From Myxococcales bacterium (lineage in GTDB: Bacteria; Myxococcota_A; Polyangia; Palsa-1104; JAEUJZ01): DNA of 64,000 bases. Below the pieces are notes generated by a model. That model was given only the letters and a program-made list of their open reading frames with translations, was not told the DNA's origin and did no database searches. Shown one piece after another: positions 1 through 8,938 of the stretch. The DNA lies in the NCBI GenBank assembly GCA_016794505.1, contig JAEUJZ010000014.1, positions 1 to 64,000 of the forward strand, in the 5' to 3' direction. A program made the translations under genes and the position numbers. Position 1 is the stretch's first letter. The number at the start of each line of letters is the position of its first letter.

Positions 1-1
1 C

Positions 2-1384
2 GGCCCAATCGATCTCGACGGCTCCGTCGGCTTCGTCCTCGCGCCACGCGGCGATCGTTCCCCGCAGCAGTCCGCGTTTCAGCTCGGCTTCGCCGCGAGC
101 TACTGGTTCGCGCGTCCCGATCCTCAGCAACCGCGCGATCAACTTCGTCTTCAGCTCGAAGCGCTGTACCAGTTCGCGCAAGACACGAGATTCAGCACAC
201 AAGGAACGCTGCTCGCCGGCCTATTGGGAATGAGCCGCAACGGCTTCGGCGGCCGCTTCGCCGTCGGGCCAGAGTTCATCGATCAGTACGTCGGCGTGCG
301 TGTGATGGGCGGCGTTCAGTTCTCATGGGGCCCGCACGTCCGCAACCCCTGGGCCGAAAAGAAAGCCGCCGAGCCAAAAGAAACCCCCGCCTGGATCTGG
401 ACCCTGCTCGGCGCCATCGATCCGATCCTGCGCGAGGACGGCTGCGTCTGGACCGATCCGACACCGCGCCAAGCTTCATACAAATGGTTCTGCATCGGAA
501 CGCCCGATCCACAGAACCCAAACATGATCCTTCTCGACAGTGGCGGCCGTCTGCCTGTCGGCACGCATCTGTGGGAACACGGCACATCGCTGCGCATCAA
601 CGACGGAACGAAAGTCGCAGAGATTCCGCTGACGGCGCGCCTGCACAAAGCCGTCCTCGACTACGTCGACGGCTTGATGCGACATGAGCCGGATCCGAAG
701 CTGTGCGAAGGGAAGCTCGATCCGATTCCGCAGGGCATTGATGCAGGCTGGGCTTCCGTCGTTGCGAATGACGACTTCGGCGGACGGGCCGCCGTGCTCG
801 GGATGCAGATCTATCGCGAGATCACGTGCAACCCGGAAGCGCAGTCGTCGATGCAGATCCTGTCGCTGATCGGCAAAGTGAGTGGCAAGGGCCCACTGCG
901 GGCGAAGCCAAATTTGGCGGATCATGTCGATCCGCCGACGGGTAAGCCGCGGGGCGGCGGCGGCGGACGCGACGCAGCCGAACACGCGCAGCCCCCAAAC
1001 AAGCTGCCCGGCCCGCGCCGCTTTTCGCTTCGCGAGAACGAAGAACGCGGCGGGCACATCCTGGCAAAACATGTCGGCAAGTCAGAGGAGCAGCTTCGGC
1101 AGCGGCTCATGGATGAGGAACATCTGAAGGTTGCATCGTCTTTCAAGGATGAACACACAGCACAGCACGTTGTCTCTGCGGCGCTTGAAAAGAACCAAGC
1201 TGCGATTGATGACTGGCTCAAGCGACCTCTGAAACCACTCAGGCTTACCCACGAAGGCGCATCGGAGCTGGGGATCGCGCTCAACCGCGACGCATCCACG
1301 GCTCGCCCCAGCAATGTTGCAAGACTCGTGCTGCAATCCGATTCACAAGGAGGCTTCTATGTCCTTACAGCCTATCTCGACTGA
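2..1384 (+). CDS. Polymorphic toxin, C-terminal RNase A-like (CdiA-CT type) domain; 5' end outside window
   Basis: The frame is open from the left edge, so the visible 460 residues are the C-terminal part of a longer protein. Visible residues 1-110 alternate polar and hydrophobic residues like beta strands, possibly barrel or structural repeats. After a central region and a GGGGG linker, the last ~115 residues match the bacterial CdiA-CT RNase A-like domain: GGHILAKHVG near visible residue 350 carries the first expected catalytic His, followed by an ASSF segment and the terminal YVLTAY motif, whose Thr-x-Tyr pair corresponds to active-site residues known from this family. The expected activity is RNA cleavage in a competitor cell. 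The immunity gene overlaps its last 26 bases. Delivery route is unknown because the N-terminus is missing. The domain call is good; the N-terminal description is inference. Confidence 0.82.
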   Translation, partial: GPIDLDGSVGFVLAPRGDRSPQQSAFQLGFAASYWFARPDPQQPRDQLRLQLEALYQFAQDTRFSTQGTLLAGLLGMSRNGFGGRFAVGPEFIDQYVGVRVMGGVQFSWGPHVRNPWAEKKAAEPKETPAWIWTLLGAIDPILREDGCVWTDPTPRQASYKWFCIGTPDPQNPNMILLDSGGRLPVGTHLWEHGTSLRINDGTKVAEIPLTARLHKAVLDYVDGLMRHEPDPKLCEGKLDPIPQGIDAGWASVVANDDFGGRAAVLGMQIYREITCNPEAQSSMQILSLIGKVSGKGPLRAKPNLADHVDPPTGKPRGGGGGRDAAEHAQPPNKLPGPRRFSLRENEERGGHILAKHVGKSEEQLRQRLMDEEHLKVASSFKDEHTAQHVVSAALEKNQAAIDDWLKRPLKPLRLTHEGASELGIALNRDASTARPSNVARLVLQSDSQGGFYVLTAYLD

Positions 1385-1694
1385 ACGCAGGCGCTTCGAT
1401 GACGAATACGATGACCTGTCAACTATGCTGTCCCTCTTCTGGGATCCCAACGGCAAGACCGACGCGGAGATCGTGCGGAAGGCGATCCAGGACTATGACC
1501 CAAGCTGGCTAAAAAAAGTTGTCGCGGAGGGTCAACGTTTCCTGATTCAGCACGAACTGCCCATGGAGTTAGTCGCTGATACCGCCAACCGCTACCTCGT
1601 CACCGAAGCGGAGCAGCGGCAGTGGCTGCAGACCTTGCTGGATCGCGTGCAGGCAGAGCTGGATGCGCGCGAGGCGGGCGCGAAGCGAGGGTAG
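1359..1694 (+). CDS. Putative immunity protein for the RNase A-like toxin (CdiI-like)
   Basis: This gene encodes 111 residues, acidic and without signal peptide or membrane segment, as expected of a cytosolic immunity protein. The start is ATG 1359, chosen because a perfect AAGGAGG lies at 1347-1353 with a five-base spacer; an in-frame codon at 1314 has no such site. The region LSTMLSLFWDP followed by KAIQDYDP resembles small CdiI-type immunity proteins that accompany CdiA toxins, but the resemblance is judged by eye. The 26-base overlap with the toxin gene is the strongest functional evidence: the two are translated together and immunity is made whenever toxin is. The ribosome-binding site is embedded in the codons for the toxin's conserved C-terminal motif. 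Confidence 0.72.
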   Translation: MSLQPISTERRRFDDEYDDLSTMLSLFWDPNGKTDAEIVRKAIQDYDPSWLKKVVAEGQRFLIQHELPMELVADTANRYLVTEAEQRQWLQTLLDRVQAELDAREAGAKRG

Positions 1695-1716
1695 GAACCG
1701 CCCGGAATCCCCACGC

Positions 1717-1982
1717 TGCGGCCCGGCAGATCGCCTTTTCGGGCCCAAATTCCCGGTCTGCGGCCCGGCAGGCCGCTCTTTCCAGCCCAAATTCCCGGTC
1801 TGCGGCCCGGCAGATCGCCTTTTCGGGCCCAAATTCCCGGTCTGCGGCCCGGCAGGCCGCTCTTTCCAGCCTGAATTCCCGGTCTGCGGCCCGGCAGATC
1901 GCCTCTTCGGGCCCAAATTCCCGGTCTGCGGCCCGGCAGGCCGCTCTTTCCAGCCTGAATTCCCGGTCTGCGGCCCGGCAGA
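1717..1982. repeat. Tandem 42-bp repeats alternating between two hairpin-forming variants
   Basis: Six complete 42-bp units plus a partial seventh are arranged A-B-A-B-A-B-(partial), giving an 84-bp higher-order period. All units share TGCGGCCCGGCAG at the start and AATTCCCGGTC at the end. The A form (starts 1717, 1801, 1885) can pair GGCCCG with CGGGCC across a 14-base loop; the B form (1759, 1843, 1927) has a perfect GCGGCC-CGGCA-GGCCGC hairpin. Units of the same type are closer to each other than to their neighbours, so the dimer is probably the unit of amplification. Confidence 0.93.
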
Positions 1983-2188
1983 GTGCCCGCTGCGTCTGGA
2001 TCGGGGATCGGTTGACTCTAGAGCCGCGAAAAGCACAACGGATGCGCGGCGCAAACAAGCGGTCTCAGCCTTGTGCCGGTCTTCCCAAGCGATGTCGAGC
2101 GCAGGTCCGAATCGCTGCGCGCCGTGTGCGCCTTCGCACCGGACTCAGCGGCGGGCGGGTGGCCCCATTTCCCCCGCTTTCTTGAGGG

Positions 2189-2217
2189 TTGACATCTTGG
2201 GGCGAGCCGGGAAAACT
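2189..2217 (+). promoter_or_regulatory. Possible metK promoter
   Basis: A perfect TTGACA -35 box lies at 2189-2194. Seventeen bases further is AAAACT (2212-2217), a weak -10 match. The ATG is 38 bases downstream and has AAGGAG at 2245-2250, so this would be a conventional leadered transcript. Confidence 0.35.
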
Positions 2218-2255
2218 CCCGCGATTAACAATTCGGTTAGAGCCAAGGAGACCGC

Positions 2256-3431
<1,176 letters not shown>

Positions 3432-3514
3432 CTCCTCGCCTTCGCCCCGCCTCTGCCCTCACCCATCCTGCCGCCCGCTCGCGTCCGTTCACTCGTCCAG
3501 CCACCGTCACGTCG

Positions 3515-6505
3515 TTACCAGATCGTCTGTTCGCTGCTGCGCAGTAGCGTAGCGCCGGCCCCGATGCCGCCGAGCTGATAGATAAACGCGCTCTCGATGG
3601 CCGTGGCGTGCAGGGCGCGGGCGATGGTCAAGGTGCCGCTGCCCAGCGCGTTGAAGTTGCCCAGGTTGGTGCCGCTGCTGAGGTTCGCGCTGACCGAGGC
3701 AGTGCTGGGCGTCCCGGCCTGCAGACCGCCGAACGCGTACATCTGGTTGTTGACCAGCGCTGCGCCAAAGCCTGCGGCGTTGACGCCGACCGAGCCCGTG
3801 CTGGTAAAGGCTCCTGGCTGACCGGCCGCCCCCACCTGCGCGACGTACACCGGCCGATCCAGCGTCGCGGTGGCCAGGCTCGACGAGATGCCGCTGGATG
3901 CATAGATGAACGTCTGATTGGCGGGCACCACACTGTTCTGCGCATTGGTTGCGAACAAGCCCGGAACCAGCCAGCGCGCCGTCGGCAGTGCCTGCGTCGC
4001 CGTCGTCCACGTCGGCGACGTGTCCTGCTGAGCGCCCCCATTCTGCAGCGTAAGGGTCAAGAACTCGACGGACGATAGCGAGGTCGCCGTGCTGGGCGTG
4101 CCGCTGTTGCCACCCAGCGCATACAGATAAAACGTGCCGGCCATGTTCGGCGCCGGGGCCGCCACCACACCCGTGCCGATGCGCGCCGTGTTGAGCTGCG
4201 GCAGCGTCTTCCACGCGCCGATCGAGCCCAGGGGCAGCGGCTGCGCGCCGGCCGGCGTCGTCTGGCCGTTGTCGATATACGACTGCGTGGCCATGCCGTT
4301 GTCGTTCACCATGGCCAATAGACGCTCGCCCCCTGCGGCATCGTTGGCCGCAACGCTGCGATAGATCTTGTACGCCTGCGCGCCCGGCACCTGCTTGAAG
4401 TACAGGACAAGCTGCAGCTTGCCCATGCTCAGCATCGGCACCTGCACCGGGAAGAAGTCGCCGGCCAGCGTCTCGCCGGACGGATTGTTGGCATCGCCTG
4501 CGGCCATCACCGCCGAGATGCGATACGAATACACACCGGCCGAGAGGCCCTGCGTCATATCGGGTCGGACATCGACATCGGAAAACTGCGGCGCGTTTAG
4601 CGGATCCAATAGCTCGGCGCGATACACGCCGCGCTGCGCCGCTGTGCCATCGAAGCCACCGACGGCGTACAGGAAGCGGCCGACGTTCACCAAGCCCAGG
4701 AAGCTCAGCGCTTTGGGCAGCGGCTGCGACGCCGTTGCAAAGGCGCTCAGCGTACCGTCCAAGCCGCTGGCCGCCATCTCTACCGAGCTTTGCGGCGCGT
4801 TGTCCGTGCCGTTGTCACCGCCCGCCACATAGACATAGCGCGCCACCTGCGTCGGACGCCCCGCTGCAGCCGCCGCGGCACGACGGCCCGTGATCAGGTT
4901 CGGACCGGCTTTGTACCCCGTCAGGTTCAGGCCCGCATTGGTGACGCCGACCGCTGAGTAATCAAAGAACGTGTTGTTGTCACCGTTGCGCACGCGCAGC
5001 ACGCAATAGATGCTGCCGGCTGGCGCGTTCAGCGTCGCCGTGATCGCCGAAGGAAGGCTCGTCAGGACCGTCGACATGGCCCCGGCTAGCGCGTTGTTGT
5101 TCATGTCATAGCAAGTCGGGACGATCGCCGGGCTGCGGAAGTTGCTGCCCAGCACCGCGATGGCGGCGTTGGTCGCCACCACCACCGAAGACGGCGCGAT
5201 GCTGCTGACCACAGGTGGAGGCTGCGCCGCTTGCGTGACGGTAAAGGCCGCCGCGCGGATGCCATAGCTGCCATTGGGGTTGACGATGATCAGGTCGTAC
5301 GAGCCCGCGCTAATGCCCGTTGGCACGACCGCCGTCAGCGCCGTGGCTGAGCCAAACGTGACCGCGCGCAGGGCCGAAGCCGAGACACCCGCGGCGCCGC
5401 CGTTGACCGCGATATAGGCGCGCGGCGTGCTGACAAAGCCGGTGCCGCTGATCGATACGGCGGTGTTGGCGCCGAAGGCTCCGAACGACGGGCTGGGTGT
5501 GTTTACGGTCAGCGTCGGTGTCGCCACCACGCGGATGGCGTTCGGCAGCATCGCCGAGCACGTCGTCTGATCGTTGAGCCGCAAGTCATAGCTGCCCGCC
5601 GATAGGTTTCCCGGCAGCGTGATCAGCACGCGGTTTGGCCGCTGCGGATCGGTGGTGATGGCGACATCGGTGAAGTTGCTGCTGCCGTTCGGCGCGATCT
5701 GCACGCCCTTGACCGGCGAGGCGATGCTGCTGCCATACACCGTCGCCTGGATGCTGTAGTTGGCAGGCACCACAGGCGGATCGACAAACAAGATCGATGG
5801 GCCCGGTGTGATGGCCACCGCACTCGCCAGCGATGCCGAGCAGCCCGCGACATTTTCGATCGACACATCCTGCGGAATCGCAGTCAGCGTCGTCTGATTG
5901 ACCATCGACACCGGCAACATGCCCGAAAACGTCGCGACCCCGGTCGTGCCATCGTTCATCACGGAAAAGCCGGTCGACTTGGCCCCGCCGACCGTTACCA
6001 CCGCGCTCGCATGGAACCCGCTGCCAGTCAGGGTCAGCATGCCCTGGCCCTGGCAGATCACGGGTGGCGTCACCGCGGAAAGCGTCGGCGGACCGATGAC
6101 TTCGACCTGAGCCGGCGGACCGATCTGCGTGCTGAGGCAGGTCTCTTGCTCGCAGGCATTTTTGATGATCAGGTTGTACGTGCCTTGGGGAAGCTGCGCG
6201 CTGGGCACGCTGACCAAAAGCGTCGTGCATTGACTGTCGGTGCAGCCGCCAAGCTCGCTGGCCGTCACCGTTACGCTGGGGGTAACGCTCTTTACGTCAT
6301 TGAACGTCACCGTCGGCAGGATCTCACCTTTTAGAAAGCCGCTGCCCTGGATGCTGAAGCTGCGACTTGCATCCAACGAACACAGTGCCGCCGGGTTGAT
6401 CTGACTGATCGCAGGCGGCGGAGGCGTCGACCCACAGCTTCCGGCGAGCGCTGCCGCAAGGCACATCACAAGGCCACCCAGAGAACGGAATGATTTGTTT
6501 GCCAT
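3515..6505 (-). CDS. Large lipoprotein with IPT/TIG-like and kelch-like repeats
   Basis: This 996-residue secreted protein begins with a lipoprotein-type signal peptide (MANKSFRSLGG, hydrophobic core, then AGSC), suggesting outer-membrane or surface anchoring. Residues ~30-440 hold about five immunoglobulin-like IPT/TIG-type repeats, each with a phrase such as ISQINPAALCS or LTLTGSGFHASAVVTVGG. The region from ~530 to the end holds kelch-like blades (YVYVAGGDNGTDN, RFLYAVGGFDG, FYLYALGGNSG, MYAFGGLQAG), interrupted near 640-740 by a fibronectin-III-like stretch (YSYRISAVMAAGD). The fold suggests binding or adhesion; no catalytic site is visible. The ligand is unknown. Confidence 0.8.
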   Translation of the reverse strand: MANKSFRSLGGLVMCLAAALAGSCGSTPPPPAISQINPAALCSLDASRSFSIQGSGFLKGEILPTVTFNDVKSVTPSVTVTASELGGCTDSQCTTLLVSVPSAQLPQGTYNLIIKNACEQETCLSTQIGPPAQVEVIGPPTLSAVTPPVICQGQGMLTLTGSGFHASAVVTVGGAKSTGFSVMNDGTTGVATFSGMLPVSMVNQTTLTAIPQDVSIENVAGCSASLASAVAITPGPSILFVDPPVVPANYSIQATVYGSSIASPVKGVQIAPNGSSNFTDVAITTDPQRPNRVLITLPGNLSAGSYDLRLNDQTTCSAMLPNAIRVVATPTLTVNTPSPSFGAFGANTAVSISGTGFVSTPRAYIAVNGGAAGVSASALRAVTFGSATALTAVVPTGISAGSYDLIIVNPNGSYGIRAAAFTVTQAAQPPPVVSSIAPSSVVVATNAAIAVLGSNFRSPAIVPTCYDMNNNALAGAMSTVLTSLPSAITATLNAPAGSIYCVLRVRNGDNNTFFDYSAVGVTNAGLNLTGYKAGPNLITGRRAAAAAAGRPTQVARYVYVAGGDNGTDNAPQSSVEMAASGLDGTLSAFATASQPLPKALSFLGLVNVGRFLYAVGGFDGTAAQRGVYRAELLDPLNAPQFSDVDVRPDMTQGLSAGVYSYRISAVMAAGDANNPSGETLAGDFFPVQVPMLSMGKLQLVLYFKQVPGAQAYKIYRSVAANDAAGGERLLAMVNDNGMATQSYIDNGQTTPAGAQPLPLGSIGAWKTLPQLNTARIGTGVVAAPAPNMAGTFYLYALGGNSGTPSTATSLSSVEFLTLTLQNGGAQQDTSPTWTTATQALPTARWLVPGLFATNAQNSVVPANQTFIYASSGISSSLATATLDRPVYVAQVGAAGQPGAFTSTGSVGVNAAGFGAALVNNQMYAFGGLQAGTPSTASVSANLSSGTNLGNFNALGSGTLTIARALHATAIESAFIYQLGGIGAGATLLRSSEQTIW

Positions 6506-6899
6506 GGATGGCTACACAGCAAGACATGTTCCCAATCCGCTCGTCCGCCGATCCGGCCGGGACCCGCGTGTCATTCGGACTCCCGCGGTCGGGCCTGCCT
6601 TGCGGAGGTGTAGATCCAGGGCTCGGCACCAACTGCGCGACATCACGCTTGGAATGCCGATCCGCGCCAGCACGAACCGATCAGCGCGCGATGCTGTGCA
6701 GTCAAGACATGCAAGATCGGGCGAAGCATCCGGTTGCCACACTGGGTGTACCAAGCGGTACAAGCGCGGGCACGGAACGGTTCATCGCAGGAATGGCTGG
6801 CAACGCAGTCGGCAGGACTGCCAAGCGGCCTGTTCTTTCGCCGTCAGCGCGTCATCCCGTGGTACGGCGAGCGCCTGCCCTAGGTTCAACAGGTCGACA
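6506..6899. other. Gene-poor 394-base interval
   Basis: No coding region is supported here: short frames exist but lack a plausible ribosome-binding site or protein-like composition. It must contain the promoter of the minus-strand IPT/kelch lipoprotein gene. Two small perfect inverted repeats are visible: TGTACC-AAGC-GGTACA near 6747-6762 (operator-like) and GCAGTC-GGCAG-GACTGC near 6804-6820 (terminator-like, but without a T run). Confidence 0.5.
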
Positions 6900-8000
6900 T
6901 CAACGGGCGCTGGTGAAGCGTAGGATCAGCCCGCCACCGTCGAGGGCCAGCATCGGCGCGGCGCTGATGCGCAGATCCTGACCGAAGCGTCCGGCGCGCT
7001 GCGCCAGCACACTCGGCAAGGCGCGGCGGTGCAGATACGGAATCAACAGACCCACTGCGCTGCCCATGACGGCTCCCACCAAGACATCGGTGATGAAGTG
7101 CTTGCCGGCCAAGACGCGCATGCTCGCCGTCGTCGCAGCCAGCGCTTCGCTGAAGATCCAGATCGGAATCACCCACTTGGATCGCGGATGGCGCAGCGTA
7201 AACAGGTAGCTGCCTGCCGTCGCCATGGCAAACGCCGACGAGCTGTGCCCGGAATAAAAGGACAGACCCGAATCGACATCCTGCCGATCCGAAAGCGAAA
7301 AGGCATCCATGTCGGTGTCGTACAGAAACGGCCGCGGCCGGCGCACCGCATACTTAAACAGCCCGTTTATGCCCGAGTTCACGACGAAGACCTCGCTGAG
7401 GATCAGCAGATCTTGCAGATAGCCGCGCAGCGCATCCGGCGGTCGGCTCGCCGCGACATCGATCAGATCGAGCATCACCGGCAGCACCAAGTTCATGCCG
7501 AGCAAGATGTCCGAGGCCGTGCGCGCGGGCTTCGAGTGCCAGCCAATCGACACGCGGTCGAGATCATTTACGGTCTGCGCATCACACAGCGGACTGCAGC
7601 TTGGCGGCGGCAGCTGCGGATCGCTGATCGTCATTCCCAAGAGCGCCGAGCCCAGACCAAGCACGATCGGCAGATCGATCGACAGGTTGGCGACCAGCGG
7701 ACTGCCGCCGACGAAGTGTGGCTGGCTTGGAAGGGAACGCGGAATCGGCGTGGTCAAAGCTGGCTCGGGCGCTGGCGTCGGGCTTGGTCCTTCGGCCGGC
7801 GCAGCGACGGGGCTGCGGTCCCCTTGGCTTTCGGGCGTCGCAGCCGATCGGGCGGGGCGGATCGGGGTCGGGGTCGCTGGCTGCGCCGACAACGAGCCCG
7901 CGAAGAACAGAGACACGAGCACCGCGAGCGCGGTCACCTGCCAAAGAAGTCCCGTGCCGGGCGCGATCCCTGCGTGACGGATGAATCGACCTTTGCGCAT
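6900..8000 (-). CDS. PAP2-family phosphatase
   Basis: This encodes 366 residues. A signal peptide or first membrane segment (LLWQVTALAVLVSLFFAGSLSAQ) is followed by a Pro/Ala/Thr-rich linker and a membrane-embedded PAP2 domain. All three catalytic motifs are present in order: KYAVRRPRP (motif 1), SFYSGHSS (motif 2, with the catalytic His) and RVLAGKHFITDV (motif 3, nucleophile His). PAP2 enzymes dephosphorylate lipid phosphates such as phosphatidate or undecaprenyl diphosphate on the periplasmic side of the membrane; the substrate cannot be told here. I chose ATG 8000 rather than an in-frame codon at 8078 because the hydrophobic signal starts soon after it and a TATCGT box sits seven bases upstream. 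It is divergent from larB. Confidence 0.88.
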   Translation of the reverse strand: MRKGRFIRHAGIAPGTGLLWQVTALAVLVSLFFAGSLSAQPATPTPIRPARSAATPESQGDRSPVAAPAEGPSPTPAPEPALTTPIPRSLPSQPHFVGGSPLVANLSIDLPIVLGLGSALLGMTISDPQLPPPSCSPLCDAQTVNDLDRVSIGWHSKPARTASDILLGMNLVLPVMLDLIDVAASRPPDALRGYLQDLLILSEVFVVNSGINGLFKYAVRRPRPFLYDTDMDAFSLSDRQDVDSGLSFYSGHSSSAFAMATAGSYLFTLRHPRSKWVIPIWIFSEALAATTASMRVLAGKHFITDVLVGAVMGSAVGLLIPYLHRRALPSVLAQRAGRFGQDLRISAAPMLALDGGGLILRFTSAR

Positions 8001-8007
8001 GAACCGC

Positions 8008-8013
8008 ACGATA
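8008..8013 (-). promoter_or_regulatory. -10 box directly upstream of PAP2 start (leaderless type)
   Basis: TATCGT on the minus strand is followed by seven bases and ATG 8000. No Shine-Dalgarno fits in between. No good -35 box is visible. Confidence 0.5.
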
Positions 8014-8094
8014 TCACTGCCGGCCCGCGCTGACCGGACGCGAATTCCAACGAACGGAAGGGATGCGACACTAGGCACGCTGCGGCGGCTTGAT

Positions 8095-8100
8095 TAAAGT
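8095..8100 (+). promoter_or_regulatory. larB: -10 box directly upstream of larB start (leaderless type)
   Basis: TAAAGT is followed by seven bases and ATG 8108, with no room for a ribosome-binding site. It faces the PAP2 -10 box across about 80 bases. Confidence 0.5.
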
Positions 8101-8107
8101 CCGCGCC

Positions 8108-8938
8108 ATGGATGAGACCTGGTTGCGCAGCCTGCTTGGCGCGGTTGCAAGCGGCGCTGTTCCCGTCGAAAACGCGGTGGCTGAGCTGCGCCAGCTGCCC
8201 TATGTCGATCTGGGCTTTGCGAAGCTGGATCACCACCGCGCCCTGCGTACCGGCGTACCCGAGATCGTCTTTGCCCAAGGCAAACAGACCGATCACCTGC
8301 TGGCCATCGTCCAAGAGCTAGCGCGCACCGGGCAGAACGTGCTGTGTACGCGCGTGTCTGCGGCGCAGGCCGAAGCGCTGGCGGCCCTGTGGCCAGCGGC
8401 CGACTATCACGCGCTGTCGAAGCTGTGGTTCCTGCCGCAGCGACCCATCGCGCCGACGGGCCTGGGCACGGTCGTCGTGGCCTGCGCTGGAACAGCGGAT
8501 CTGCCCGTTGCCGAAGAAGCGGCGCGCACCGCCGAATACCTGGGCAGCTCCGTCGAGCGCATCGTCGATATCGGCGTGGCTGGACTGCACCGCACACTCG
8601 CGGCCGCTCCGCGGCTGCGCCGTGCTGCGGTCGTGGTCGTCGTCGCCGGCATGGAAGGCGCCCTGGCCAGCGTCGTCGGTGGCCTGTGCGGACGTCCGGT
8701 CATCGCGGTCCCGACCTCGGTCGGCTATGGCGCCAACTTTCAGGGCTTGTCCGCTCTTCTGACGATGCTGACCAGCTGTGCGGCCGGAGTCACAGTCGTC
8801 AACATCGACAACGGCTTTGGAGCCGGCTACACCGCGGCCCTCATCAACCGCGGTCTGCCCTCTGCTGCCGTGCCCGCCTCGCTCGCTGGCGCTGGAAGCC
8901 CGCAGCCCACTGCATCTGCCGTCGAGCCCACGCCATGA
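8108..8938 (+). CDS. larB: Nickel-pincer cofactor biosynthesis protein LarB
   Basis: LarB carboxylates and hydrolyses nicotinic acid adenine dinucleotide as the first step in making the nickel-pincer nucleotide cofactor of lactate racemase-type enzymes. The 276 residues have a helical N-terminus (LPYVDLGFAKLDHHRALRTG, typical of LarB) and a C-terminal PurE-like domain with VVACAGTADLPVAEEA, VVVVAGMEGALASVVGGL and VPTSVGYGANFQGLSALLTML. The start is ATG 8108. The stop overlaps the larC start as ATGA (8935-8938), so the two are translationally coupled. The sulfur transferase larE and a racemase larA are not in this window. Confidence 0.93.
   Translation: MDETWLRSLLGAVASGAVPVENAVAELRQLPYVDLGFAKLDHHRALRTGVPEIVFAQGKQTDHLLAIVQELARTGQNVLCTRVSAAQAEALAALWPAADYHALSKLWFLPQRPIAPTGLGTVVVACAGTADLPVAEEAARTAEYLGSSVERIVDIGVAGLHRTLAAAPRLRRAAVVVVVAGMEGALASVVGGLCGRPVIAVPTSVGYGANFQGLSALLTMLTSCAAGVTVVNIDNGFGAGYTAALINRGLPSAAVPASLAGAGSPQPTASAVEPTP

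Larger units (their letters stand above)
1695..2255. other. Non-coding interval with repeat array between immunity gene and metK
   Basis: No convincing gene is present. The interval holds the 42-bp repeat array at 1717-1982 and then about 270 bases leading to the metK promoter and ribosome-binding site. Long reading frames cross the array on both strands only because the 42-bp unit is a multiple of three and free of stops; they begin and end in unrelated sequence. Confidence 0.7.

Noticed and set aside
20..330. Separate gene start at ATG 230 for the toxin
   Set aside because: The same frame is open to the left edge with protein-like beta-strand content, so the gene continues beyond the window.
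1717..1982. Possible CRISPR array
   Set aside because: There are no unique spacers: the units alternate and are nearly the same throughout. No cas genes are present.
7029..8033. 334-residue plus-strand frame opposite the PAP2 gene
   Set aside because: Arg/Gln-rich composition of an antisense shadow; the minus-strand PAP2 motifs are unambiguous.
8344..8934. Upstream extension of the larC frame inside larB
   Set aside because: LarC homologues begin close to the FDCFAGIAGDM motif, and ATG 8935 overlaps the larB stop in the typical coupled manner.
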